Shown here in pieces: positions 45,733 through 53,833 of a stretch of DNA of 55,416 nucleotides. Position 1 is the stretch's first letter; every line of letters starts with the position of its first letter. The DNA is from Fiminaster sp050874705 (lineage in GTDB: Bacteria; Bacillota_I; Bacilli_A; RFN20; CAG-826), in NCBI GenBank assembly GCA_050874705.1, contig JBNMLE010000002.1:1-55416 (forward strand), given 5' to 3'. Below the pieces are notes generated by a model that was given only the letters and a program-made list of their open reading frames with translations, ran no database searches and was not told the origin of the DNA. The position numbers were made by a program, and so were the translations under genes.

Positions 45733-46904
45733 TTAATTTTACATTTGTATCCCCAACAAAAATATATTTTGGGAAAAACCAAGAAAGTAACTTGGCTAAT
45801 ATTCTTTTAGAAAACAATTTTAAACGAATATTATTTGTATATGGTGGTGGTTCAATAAAGAAAATTGGGCTTTATGATAAGGTGATTGAACAAATAAAAA
45901 CCGCAAAAGGGGAATATTTTGAATTATCAGGCATAAGACCAAACCCAAATAATATCGATGTTAATAAAGGTATTGAAATCGCCAGAAACAATAATGTTGA
46001 TTTTGTATTAGCAGTTGGTGGTGGCTCAGTTATTGATACCGCAAAAGCAATAGCGGCAGGTTATTATTATCAAGGAGATGCTTTCGATTTTAATCTTCAT
46101 AAAGCTGTTCCTACAAAAGTTTTACCAATCGGTGTTATTTTAACGTTGTCCGCTAGTGGGAGCGAACTTTCTTCTACATCTGTCATTCAAAACGATGCAT
46201 TAGGCGTTAAAAGCGGATTTAGAAGCGATTTAATGCGTCCAATGTTTGCAATTATGAATCCAGAACTAACATTCTCTGTAAATAAATATCAAACTGCATG
46301 CGGTATAGTTGATATTATTTCGCATTCACTTGAAAGATATTTTTGTCCTAGCTTCGAATATGAATTTTCTGATGATATAGCATTAGCGATAATTAAAAAT
46401 ACAATAAAAAGTGGAAAAGGATGTCTTGAAAACCCAAACAATTATGATGCAAGAGCGCTTATGATGCTATGCGGATCTTATTCTCATAATGGACTTACAA
46501 GCCTTGGCAAGAAATATGTTATGAGCGTTCACGCAATGGAACATGCTTTAAGTGCATATAAACCGACAATTGCACACGGAGCAGGACTTGCAATTCTTAT
46601 TCCTGGATGGATGAATTATGTCTATAAATTAGATGTTGATAAATTTGCAAAATTTGGTGAAGAAATATTTAATCTTCACTTTGTTAATAAAGATGAAAGT
46701 GCTAGAATTGGAATACAATATTTAAGAGATTTCTTCAAAAATATTGGCATGCCTACATCGCTTAAAGAAGTGGGTATTAATAAAAAAGATATTCCTATTT
46801 TAGCAAATATGATTACTGAGAATAGCACACGTTTGATTGGCTATTCGTCAATCAAACCGCTTGGAAAAGATGACATCATAAAAATATTGTCATCTCTAAT
46901 TTAG
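45729..46904 (+). CDS. Iron-containing alcohol dehydrogenase (BdhA/YqdH-like)
   Basis: The 391-residue protein belongs to group III alcohol dehydrogenases. It shows FVYGGGSIKKIGLYDKV, the cofactor motif VGGGSVIDTAKAIAAG, and the metal ligands in DIISHSLERYF, SVHAMEHALSAY and IAHGAGLAIL. The family reduces aldehydes such as butyraldehyde with NAD(P)H in fermentation; the substrate here is unknown. It is translationally coupled to the TetR gene and lies 11 bases before the membrane protein gene. Confidence 0.92.
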   Translation: MINFTFVSPTKIYFGKNQESNLANILLENNFKRILFVYGGGSIKKIGLYDKVIEQIKTAKGEYFELSGIRPNPNNIDVNKGIEIARNNNVDFVLAVGGGSVIDTAKAIAAGYYYQGDAFDFNLHKAVPTKVLPIGVILTLSASGSELSSTSVIQNDALGVKSGFRSDLMRPMFAIMNPELTFSVNKYQTACGIVDIISHSLERYFCPSFEYEFSDDIALAIIKNTIKSGKGCLENPNNYDARALMMLCGSYSHNGLTSLGKKYVMSVHAMEHALSAYKPTIAHGAGLAILIPGWMNYVYKLDVDKFAKFGEEIFNLHFVNKDESARIGIQYLRDFFKNIGMPTSLKEVGINKKDIPILANMITENSTRLIGYSSIKPLGKDDIIKILSSLI

Positions 46905-46915
46905 GAGGAAAATTT

Positions 46916-48052
46916 ATGAAAAAAGAAGATATTGCAAGCTTTATTGTTTATCTATTGATGATCGCTTTAGCCCTTGTTTTAGGCTTTACATTAATAAGAT
47001 CAACATTCTCAAGTATTCGTAGCTTGCCTATGAATTCGTTCTTGTTTGCGTTTTTAATTATCCTTGCAGGACTTGTAGTTAATGCATTTGGACTTGAAAT
47101 AGGCCATGTTTTAGGTGGACTTATTGGAGGTTATTCAATTGTTTCATTTAATGTGTTTGGTCTTTGTTTTTACAAAAAAGAAGGAAAAACAAAATTCGGA
47201 TTTAAATCATTCGATGGTTTAACTGGTGAAACTATCTTGGCTCCTAAAAGCGAAAAAGCCAATCCTAAAGCATATGTTTGGTTGCCTTTACTTATGTATT
47301 TAATTGAACTTATTGTTTGCATTGTTTTATATTCGGTGGGTATTGAGAAAGTAAATGAAAATGGTTCGCCATTACCAATGCTTGCTTTAATAAGTGTTAT
47401 CTTAATTGCTATTTCATCGATGATTGCTTTATATAATTTTGTTCCTGTCCGTCTTGATTCAATGACTGATGGATATCGCTTAACTCTCATTTCAAAAAAA
47501 GTAAATGTTGAAGCATATAACGAATTAATGCGTGTAGAAAATCTCCAAAGAGAAGGAAAAGAAGTTGATAATGTAAAAGTCTTTGAAGAAGTAACAGATT
47601 TTACTGCTTCTATGAACTTGATGACTGTTTATAATTATCTTTCAAAAAAAGAATATCAAGAAGCGATGAAACTCATTGATATGATGACTGTTGAACCAGA
47701 GAAAATTTCTCGCACAACATATAATCGTTTAATGGCTCAAAAACTTTATATTAAGATTTTGACTGAACCAATTGAAGAAGTACGTAAATATTACGACGAA
47801 CAAATTGATGATAAACTCCGTCGCTTTATTTCAAACGATGTTTCAATGGAATCCCTTAGAGCGTATGTTCTTATCGCTGGTGTTCTTGATGAATCAGTTG
47901 GAGAAGTAGAATACGCAAATACGAAAAAAGCAAAAGCGTTAAAACGCGCTCTTGCAAGTCGTGCAAAAATTGAAAATCAATTATATAACGATGCTCTTGA
48001 TAAAATATTTACATTGCATCCTGAATATAAAAAAGAAATAGAAACAAAATAA
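46916..48052 (+). CDS. Membrane protein resembling M50 protease but lacking the first zinc His
   Basis: The 378-residue protein has membrane segments at about 9-27, 40-60, 118-140 and 150-172, and then a helical soluble half of about 200 residues. The sequence GLEIGHVLGGLIGGYSIVSF (residues 59-78), followed by a Lys-Gly-rich loop, matches the HExGH...G..TGY..SF pattern of small Gram-positive M50-like proteins, but the first His is Leu60. It probably cannot bind zinc in the usual way. The ribosome binding site AGGAGG is excellent. It is the last gene of the cluster that starts at the ATPase. The function is unknown. Confidence 0.6.
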   Translation: MKKEDIASFIVYLLMIALALVLGFTLIRSTFSSIRSLPMNSFLFAFLIILAGLVVNAFGLEIGHVLGGLIGGYSIVSFNVFGLCFYKKEGKTKFGFKSFDGLTGETILAPKSEKANPKAYVWLPLLMYLIELIVCIVLYSVGIEKVNENGSPLPMLALISVILIAISSMIALYNFVPVRLDSMTDGYRLTLISKKVNVEAYNELMRVENLQREGKEVDNVKVFEEVTDFTASMNLMTVYNYLSKKEYQEAMKLIDMMTVEPEKISRTTYNRLMAQKLYIKILTEPIEEVRKYYDEQIDDKLRRFISNDVSMESLRAYVLIAGVLDESVGEVEYANTKKAKALKRALASRAKIENQLYNDALDKIFTLHPEYKKEIETK

Positions 48053-48056
48053 CAAA

Positions 48057-48087
48057 AAACCTCTCATAGTGTGAAATGAGAGGTTTT
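48057..48087 (+). terminator. Bidirectional terminator
   Basis: AAACCTCTCAT / ATGAGAGGTTT (11 bp, 8-base loop), with A run before and T run after. It serves the plus-strand cluster and, from the other side, the HTH gene ending at 48103. Confidence 0.85.
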
Positions 48088-48102
48088 AATTATGTTATTA
48101 AA

Positions 48103-48429
48103 TTAATCTTTTTCTTCGTATCTAAAATTATCTTCAACCGGATAGTCTTCACTTATACCTTCTACAGGGTTTGGGCTGATTTGTCCAACACATTTGTGTT
48201 CATCAGCGTAGCACCCTTGAACATTAATTGAAGAATTATCATCAAGAAAATCTTGGACTGATAAATTAAATTGTTCGCACAAATACTTCACATTTTCTGG
48301 TTTTGGTATTGCTTGACCAAGTCGCCATTTTTTAATAATGTTTTTACGAATGCGATAAACTTTAGAAAACTTTCTTTCTGAAAGATCTAAATATTTTATT
48401 AAATAATCGATTTTTTCAATAACTGTCAT
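48103..48429 (-). CDS. Small helix-turn-helix protein
   Basis: The 108-residue protein has an XRE-like DNA-binding N-terminus (about 1-62; LSERKFSKVYRIRKNIIKKW, then PENVKYLCEQFNLSVQDFL) and a short acidic tail with two Cys (GCYADEHKC). The motif is like a Cro/C1 domain but diverged. Its ATG overlaps the mscL stop, so the two are co-translated. A role in controlling mscL, perhaps through the palindrome at 49084-49099, is possible but unproven. Confidence 0.7.
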   Translation of the reverse strand: MTVIEKIDYLIKYLDLSERKFSKVYRIRKNIIKKWRLGQAIPKPENVKYLCEQFNLSVQDFLDDNSSINVQGCYADEHKCVGQISPNPVEGISEDYPVEDNFRYEEKD

Positions 48430-49040
48430 TGTTGTTTAGTTTGTTGTTCTTTTAATAAGTCTCTAATTTGAGTGAGAAGTTCAGCTTCTGTTGGAGCAGG
48501 TTTACCAGGCACAACTGGTGCAGGTCTTTCTTCTGGATGTTTTTTGTAATATTCTTCAAGCAATTTAGCATCCATATCTGCTTTCTTTTGTTTTAATGTG
48601 TTTGTTACTTTGATGATTGTAAATAACACAATTGCAATAATTAGAAAGCTTATAACAGCATTAATTAATGTTCCCCAATCGATGACCGCTAAACCTTTAT
48701 AGACATACGTGCTTCCATATGTAACATACATGTCTTTGTATTTTGCATAATCTTCTAATGCAAGGAAATCATGTGCTGAATATGTGGCGCTCAATCCAAG
48801 TCCTTCATATCCTTTTTGACTATCATTAATAGCAGGAAGAATAGTAATTAAGCCGGTAATTCCACCAGGAACACCCCATGTACATACACTGATTAACATT
48901 TTTACAACAGCGTTTACAATTGCACTAAAGGCGCCGCCTATGACAACACCAACAGCGAGATCAAGAACGTTGCCGCGCGAGATAAAAGCTTTAAATTCGG
49001 CCCATAATTTAGCGCCTTTTTTGTTTTTGTTCTTTTTCAT
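48426..49040 (-). CDS. mscL: Large-conductance mechanosensitive channel with long loop
   Basis: MscL opens under membrane tension to release solutes on osmotic downshock. The 204-residue protein begins near WAEFKAFISRGNVLDLAVGVVIGGAF (N-terminal helix and TM1), has TM2 around LINAVISFLIIAIVLFTIIKV, and a C-terminal helix after a Pro-rich linker. The loop between TM1 and TM2 is about 70 residues, roughly twice the usual, and the protein is longer than the common 130-150. I use the ATG at 49040, six bases after GGAGG; an upstream ATG covers that ribosome binding site. Confidence 0.93.
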   Translation of the reverse strand: MKKNKNKKGAKLWAEFKAFISRGNVLDLAVGVVIGGAFSAIVNAVVKMLISVCTWGVPGGITGLITILPAINDSQKGYEGLGLSATYSAHDFLALEDYAKYKDMYVTYGSTYVYKGLAVIDWGTLINAVISFLIIAIVLFTIIKVTNTLKQKKADMDAKLLEEYYKKHPEERPAPVVPGKPAPTEAELLTQIRDLLKEQQTKQQ

Positions 49041-49083
49041 AGAAACCTCCGTTAAAATTGATTTTATCATTTTTAATAGACAA

Positions 49084-49099
49084 TTAAATAATTATTTAA
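49084..49099. promoter_or_regulatory. Perfect AT palindrome between mscL and degV
   Basis: TTAAATAATTATTTAA is a perfect 16-base palindrome in the divergent gap. It contains only A and T, so chance is more likely than for a mixed sequence. It could be an operator for either gene. Confidence 0.35.
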
Positions 49100-49167
49100 C
49101 TTTTTATAGATTATTTTTTAACTTATAATAAAGAAAGCTTAGGCTGAAAGGATTGTTATTTAATAAT

Positions 49168-50019
49168 ATGAATAAAGTAATTGTATTAGCGGACTCAACT
49201 GTCGATTTATCAAAAGAATTGCTTGAAAAATATGATATTAAAATTATTCCACTTAATGTAAATTTCGGAGAAGAAACTTATAAAGATTCAGTGGACATTA
49301 TGCCAGATGAGGTTTACGAGAAAGTTAAAAATGGAGCACCTCTTCCTTCAACAGCGGCAATTAGTCCAGCAGTTTTCAAAGAATTTTTAGAAAAATATAT
49401 AAACGATGGATATGATGTTGTTTATGTTGGAATTGGTTCTAAATTATCTACAACATATCAAAATTTCCAAATTGCTATTAATGAACTTCCAGAAGGAAGA
49501 TGCTATGCAGTTGATTCAAATTCGTTATCTTCAGGAAGCGGGTTACTTGCTCTTAAAATGGCTAAATTAAGAGATGAAGGAAAATCAGCAAAAGAAATCT
49601 ATGAAGAAGTTCAACCATTAGCCGCGAAATTATCGGCAAAATTTGTCCTTGATAGACTAGATTATATGCGCAAAGGTGGAAGATGTTCTGCAATTGTTGC
49701 TTTATTTGGTCATCTTCTTCACATCCATCCAATTCTAATAATGAAAGACGGAAAATTAATCGTTGAGAAAAAACCACGTGGTCCAATCAAAAAAGCATAT
49801 CAAGAAATGCTCGATGAACTTAAAAACGATCTTCCAAATATTGATTTTGATCATGTCATGATTACTCATGCTGGTGTTAATAAAGAAGATTTAGATTATT
49901 TATATAATGAAGTTGCTAAATTAGTTGATCCAAACATAATTTCCATTACAAGAGCGGGATGCGTTGTCTCATCTCACTGCGGTTTTGGAACAATCGGTAT
50001 TCTTTATATCAAAAAATAA
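49168..50019 (+). CDS. DegV-family fatty acid-binding protein
   Basis: The 283-residue protein has the DegV pattern: VIVLADSTVDLSKELLEKYD, PSTAAISPAVFKEF, the lipid-binding core YVGIGSKLSTTYQN and LDRLDYMRKGGRCSA, and the end SSHCGFGTIGILYI. In Gram-positives such proteins (FakB) present fatty acids to the FakA kinase; no fakA gene is in the window. I use the ATG at 49168, after GAAAGGAT. A -10-like TATAAT lies about 40 bases upstream. Confidence 0.92.
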   Translation: MNKVIVLADSTVDLSKELLEKYDIKIIPLNVNFGEETYKDSVDIMPDEVYEKVKNGAPLPSTAAISPAVFKEFLEKYINDGYDVVYVGIGSKLSTTYQNFQIAINELPEGRCYAVDSNSLSSGSGLLALKMAKLRDEGKSAKEIYEEVQPLAAKLSAKFVLDRLDYMRKGGRCSAIVALFGHLLHIHPILIMKDGKLIVEKKPRGPIKKAYQEMLDELKNDLPNIDFDHVMITHAGVNKEDLDYLYNEVAKLVDPNIISITRAGCVVSSHCGFGTIGILYIKK

Positions 50020-50038
50020 ATTGATTCGAAAGTAAAAG

Positions 50039-50064
50039 AAGCGCATCTTAATGGTGCGCTTTTA
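50039..50064 (+). terminator. Terminator of degV
   Basis: AAGCGCA / TGCGCTT with a 9-base loop and a short TTTTA tail, 20 bases after the stop. Confidence 0.75.
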
Positions 50065-50184
50065 TATTGCGCGCTCGTTCTAGATTTTTATCATATTAAA
50101 TCACGGCACCTATAAAAAATTGTTATTTAAAAATTTTAGAAAGCACTTTTTAAGGTGCACTTATGCTTTAATTTTTATTATTTT

Positions 50185-50322
50185 AACCGAATTAACAAAT
50201 GTTTTGATTACGTTGGAGATTGTGCGTCTTTAGCTGATGAATGTTGAAAAAATGTAGTTAATATAACCATTATTGAAGATATTTGTTCTTGTGCATGGAA
50301 AAACGACTTGGTATTTTGTTAA
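50185..50322 (+). pseudogene. Possible decayed fragment of a leucine-rich repeat protein
   Basis: The 408 bases between degV and the next gene hold no intact gene. One frame reads NRINKCFDYVGDCASLADEC, a stop, then KNVVNITIIEDICSCAWKN and a second stop. The spacing of VGD, A, L and NITI.ED resembles BspA-type leucine-rich repeats. The similarity is weak and judged by eye. The rest of the gap is AT-rich with a small GCAC/GTGC hairpin. Confidence 0.25.
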
Positions 50323-50385
50323 AAAGATAAAAGTTTGAAGTTGTGTAAATACCAGTTTGATATTGGATAAGTTTTAATAAAAAAA

Positions 50386-50415
50386 TTACATTGGTAAAAC
50401 GATTGAAAATATAAT
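50386..50415 (+). promoter_or_regulatory. Promoter just before the 156-residue gene
   Basis: TTACAT (50386-50391), an 18-base spacer and a perfect TATAAT (50410-50415). The ATG is 12 bases after the -10, so the leader would be about six bases. Confidence 0.55.
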
Positions 50416-50427
50416 AATTTTAATATT

Positions 50428-50898
50428 ATGAATAAAACTAACTACAGCTATAACTTAAATTATGAATTGTTCTTAGAAGATTATAAAAAAGACAGTGCAA
50501 ACAAAATTAAAATCGTGCAGAAATTAATTTCAACCTATGGATGGGAATTCATTTTATCTGAATGGACTAAATTTTTAAAAAACAATATAAAAAATAGGAA
50601 AGACGCTTATAATTTCACCGCCTGCTTATATATGTATGATTTTCGCAATTGTTGTGTAAAAAATCCTTACCCTTTTTTAGCGCTTCTATACAAAAAATTA
50701 GAATTAGATAAACTAACAAACGATAAATTGGACAAGCGTTTTGATTCACCTTCGGATCGTTTTATTGATTTATATTTTGATTGTCTTTATAGTTCAAAAA
50801 TTATTAGTCTTAACGAATACGATTTCACAGATCCAAAGAAACATATAAGGTTTTTAAAAGAATTAGGAAAATTAGAAACTATCAATACAACAAATTAG
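50428..50898 (+). CDS. Protein of unknown function, 156 residues
   Basis: I do not recognise this protein. It is Lys-, Asp- and Tyr-rich, without a signal peptide or membrane segment, and looks largely helical (for example KIKIVQKLISTYGWEFILSE and YDFRNCCVKNPYPFLALLYK). No ribosome binding site is visible before the ATG, but a promoter lies almost on top of it. It stands alone: the decayed region is upstream, and a convergent small RNA candidate and terminators are downstream. Base composition is AT-rich like its neighbours. A monocistronic accessory gene is the best description. Confidence 0.6.
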   Translation: MNKTNYSYNLNYELFLEDYKKDSANKIKIVQKLISTYGWEFILSEWTKFLKNNIKNRKDAYNFTACLYMYDFRNCCVKNPYPFLALLYKKLELDKLTNDKLDKRFDSPSDRFIDLYFDCLYSSKIISLNEYDFTDPKKHIRFLKELGKLETINTTN

Positions 50899-50950
50899 TT
50901 CATTGCGAATCACGCAAAAGAATCAACAGTTGTTAAATAAATTATTGAAC

Positions 50951-51009
50951 TAAAAAATCACAACCATTGCAGTGGTTGTGATTAGAGATATGCTGAAGCA
51001 CATCTAGCC
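50951..51009 (-). ncRNA. Candidate small RNA with two hairpins
   Basis: On the minus strand an extended -10 (TGATATAAT, 51016-51024) is followed after about seven bases by a predicted 59-base transcript. It folds as AGATGTGC-TTCA-GCATATCT (50986-51005, 8 bp with one G-U) and AATCACAACCA-CTGCAA-TGGTTGTGATT (50956-50983, 11 bp), then six T. It has no coding potential. A terminator at 51074-51097 separates it from the tldE operon upstream, so this hairpin is not needed to end that operon. Confidence 0.5.
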
Positions 51010-51015
51010 AAAATC

Positions 51016-51024
51016 ATTATATCA
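51016..51024 (-). promoter_or_regulatory. Extended -10 promoter of the candidate small RNA
   Basis: TGA-TATAAT on the minus strand, with only a weak TTCCGT at 17 bases. The perfect extended -10 may make a -35 unnecessary. Confidence 0.5.
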
Positions 51025-51073
51025 TAATTGTTCATAAAACGGAAAAACATAAGAATAGCACATTTTAAAAATT

Positions 51074-51097
51074 AAAAAGCAGCCGAAGCTGCCTTTT
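51074..51097 (-). terminator. Terminator of the tldD-tldE operon
   Basis: GCAGC-TTCG-GCTGC with flanking A and T runs, usable in both directions, 17 bases after the tldE-like stop. Confidence 0.8.
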
Positions 51098-51113
51098 AAT
51101 ATAAGATAATTAA

Positions 51114-52439
51114 CTATTTTCCTGATACAGCAAGTTTCTTAATATAAACACTTGGTGTAGTGGTTCCATTAAGAATTAATTTGGAATCGTTAGCAACATC
51201 TTTAATATTCATAAAGACATCAACAAGATTGCCGGCAATAGTAATAAGTGTTAATGGCTCCGCAATTTTCCCATCTCTGATCATAAAACCTTGAGATTGG
51301 AGAGAGAAATTACCGCTTTTGGCGTTCATACCTGCGTGAAGTCCTTCAAGAGATGTAATATAAACACCTTCTTTAATATTGGCGATCATTTCGTCGAATG
51401 ATTTACGGCCATTTTTCACAACAAGATGTGAAAGACCAGCTTTCATTTTGCCACTTCTAACAGCGTTTCCAGTAGGTTCAACACCGTCTTTTTTAGCGGT
51501 TTCTAATGTATAAATATATGTTTCAAGAATTCCTTTTTTGATAATGTCTTTCTTTGTGCAAGGCACGCATTCATCATCGTGGTAATCAAAGAAGATATCT
51601 TTTTGTAAATTATCTTCTACTACTGAAAGTTTTTTACTTGCAATAGGTTGATGAAGTTTACCTATGAAAAGCGAAGAATTCTTTTGCACTTCTTCCGCAT
51701 CAACATTTGAAAGATAAGGTCTTAAAAGTTTTGAGAAGCATTCTTGTGATAAAACAACTGGATATTTTTTGCTCTTACATTGAGTTGCACCAAGTTTATC
51801 AAGAGCGTCTTTTGCAACATCATTGACAAATTCTTCTTCATTAAAATCATTGAAGTCAAGAGATGAAAATACTTTAAATCCAGTTTTAATATCATCTCCA
51901 TCTTTCACGGTTACTTCAGCGTATATTGTACATGTTGCTTTTTTATCTTTAAGCCTAATGCCATATGAGTTTGAAAGAAGTGATTCATCAAATTCTTCTT
52001 CATAACCAACACTCATAACATCAGTAATTCTTTTATCAAAAGCATATAATTTGTTTTCAATATCTTTTAATAAAGCAATCTTATCTTCAAGTTTTCCTGA
52101 AACAGTGTTTTTATTAAAGACATTTTTATTATGATATTTGCATTTGTTTGAAAAAATAATGCAAGGGTCATCGTTTTCAATTAAAGAAGCTGTTTCTTTA
52201 ATAGATTTAATTAAAAATTCAATTGTGTTTTTATCAATTTTTTCGGTAAATCCTTGACCGAATTTTCCATTTACAACACCTCTAGCAACAACTTTATGTG
52301 AATCGCTTTCAGTTAAGCTATCGATTTCGTGATGATAAATTGTAACGCTTGTGGATTTTGAATGAACATAAGAAAAATCACATACATTTATGCCATTAGC
52401 TTTGGCAAGTTCAAAGAATTTTTTATCATTTATTTTCAT
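51114..52439 (-). CDS. pmbA: TldE/PmbA-type metalloprotease subunit
   Basis: The 441-residue protein belongs to the TldD/PmbA family but lacks the HExxxH zinc motif, as expected of the TldE partner. Recognisable parts are VVARGVVNGKFGQGF at the N-terminal domain and the C-terminal GLHAGMNAKSGNFSLQSQGF and TIAGNLVDVFMNI. TldD and TldE form a heterodimer that digests unfolded peptides through a narrow channel; in Escherichia coli it matures microcin B17. It overlaps tldD by four bases. Confidence 0.92.
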   Translation of the reverse strand: MKINDKKFFELAKANGINVCDFSYVHSKSTSVTIYHHEIDSLTESDSHKVVARGVVNGKFGQGFTEKIDKNTIEFLIKSIKETASLIENDDPCIIFSNKCKYHNKNVFNKNTVSGKLEDKIALLKDIENKLYAFDKRITDVMSVGYEEEFDESLLSNSYGIRLKDKKATCTIYAEVTVKDGDDIKTGFKVFSSLDFNDFNEEEFVNDVAKDALDKLGATQCKSKKYPVVLSQECFSKLLRPYLSNVDAEEVQKNSSLFIGKLHQPIASKKLSVVEDNLQKDIFFDYHDDECVPCTKKDIIKKGILETYIYTLETAKKDGVEPTGNAVRSGKMKAGLSHLVVKNGRKSFDEMIANIKEGVYITSLEGLHAGMNAKSGNFSLQSQGFMIRDGKIAEPLTLITIAGNLVDVFMNIKDVANDSKLILNGTTTPSVYIKKLAVSGK

Positions 52440-53833
52440 TTGAGTTCTCCTCCGTTTCCACCTACTAAAATTTCATCAACTCTAATTGTTGGTTGGCCAA
52501 CATCAACAGGTATTGATCCACTTACCGAACCACACATACCTTGTGCTCTTTCGAGATCATTTCCAACCATATCAATGTGTTTTAATATTTCTGCCCCTGA
52601 TCCAATAAGAGTTGCTCCTCTAACTGGTTCACAGACTTTTCCATCGCGAATAATATATGCTTCGCTACAACTGAAATTGAATTCACCAGTAGCAGGGTTA
52701 ACTGAACCTCCACCTAATGATTTTGCATATAAACCAAGTTTAGTGGCTTTTATCATTTCATCAACTGAAGATGTTCCGTTTGCGATATATGTGTTTGACA
52801 TTCTTGATGTAGGTTCGAACTTATATGATTCTCTACGGCAAGCGCCGTTTCCTTTCATACCCATTCTTCTTCCATTGAAATCATCAATTAAATAATTTTT
52901 AAGAACACCTTTTTCAATTAATAAAGTTTTTTGAGTTGGGTTTCCTTCGTCATCGATGTTGTTTGAACCCCAGCCGTTAACAATAGTTCCATCATCATAG
53001 GCTGTAACAACATCAGATGCGATTTTTTTACCTAATTTATTTGCAAAAACTGAATTATTTTTTGCAACCGCAGTTGCTTCAAGACTATGTCCACATGCTT
53101 CATGGAATATAACTCCTCCGAATGCATTACCAATAACAACTGGCATTTTACCACTTGGGCATTCTTTAGCATTAAGCATTGTTAAGGCTGATTGAGCTGT
53201 TTCTTTTGCAAGTTCTTCTACATTGATTTTGTCTAAGAAATATTCAAATCCCGCAGATGCACCAGGACCTGAAAATCCGGTTTCGATTTTTCCGTTTTCA
53301 CTTGCAACACACATTAAATACATTCTGGCTCTTTCTTTTTTATCTTTAAAAATAAAGCCATTTGAATTGATAATGGTGATGTTATTTTCATAATGATTTA
53401 AACCACTTTGTGTGCGCATAATCCTTGGATCATATTCGCTCATCACTTTATCGCCTCTTTTTAAATAAGCGATTTTTTCTTCACTTGATACTTCAGCGTG
53501 TGGTTTTAAATGAGGGTGTTTATTTTTAATATTTTTAACTTTTAAATCAGTAACAGTTATTTTTCTTTCTTCATTGAATGATTTTGAAAGAGATGTTGCA
53601 AGCTCTAACAAACTTTTTAAAGAAACATCGTTTGTATAGCCATAAACGCTTTGAAGCTTGTTTAAAAGTCTTAAACCCGCTCCAAAGGTATTCGATATTG
53701 TAGCGACATTTACTTTGCCATTTTCAATTGAATAAGAATAAGAAACTTTGTCTTCAATAAAAATTTCAGCAAAATCTGCACCAGTTGATAAACCGGCATT
53801 AAGTATTTCGATTGCTTGTTTTTTATTAATCAT
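52436..53833 (-). CDS. tldD: TldD metalloprotease subunit
   Basis: The 465-residue protein is the catalytic partner, with the zinc site HEACGHSLEA (His244 and His249). The C-terminal domain has GGGSVNPATGEFNFSCSEAY and GMCGSVSGSIPVDVGQPTI. I choose the ATG at 53833 because AAGGAGG lies nine bases upstream; an earlier in-frame ATG would include the ribosome binding site in the coding part. It overlaps the oxidoreductase gene by eight bases and pmbA by four, so all three are coupled. Confidence 0.94.
   Translation of the reverse strand: MINKKQAIEILNAGLSTGADFAEIFIEDKVSYSYSIENGKVNVATISNTFGAGLRLLNKLQSVYGYTNDVSLKSLLELATSLSKSFNEERKITVTDLKVKNIKNKHPHLKPHAEVSSEEKIAYLKRGDKVMSEYDPRIMRTQSGLNHYENNITIINSNGFIFKDKKERARMYLMCVASENGKIETGFSGPGASAGFEYFLDKINVEELAKETAQSALTMLNAKECPSGKMPVVIGNAFGGVIFHEACGHSLEATAVAKNNSVFANKLGKKIASDVVTAYDDGTIVNGWGSNNIDDEGNPTQKTLLIEKGVLKNYLIDDFNGRRMGMKGNGACRRESYKFEPTSRMSNTYIANGTSSVDEMIKATKLGLYAKSLGGGSVNPATGEFNFSCSEAYIIRDGKVCEPVRGATLIGSGAEILKHIDMVGNDLERAQGMCGSVSGSIPVDVGQPTIRVDEILVGGNGGELK

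Noticed and set aside
50185..50322. Use of UGA as tryptophan
   Set aside because: One frame would read on if UGA were Trp, but psuG and the TetR gene end at UGA with coupled starts, and Trp is encoded by UGG elsewhere. The standard bacterial code applies.
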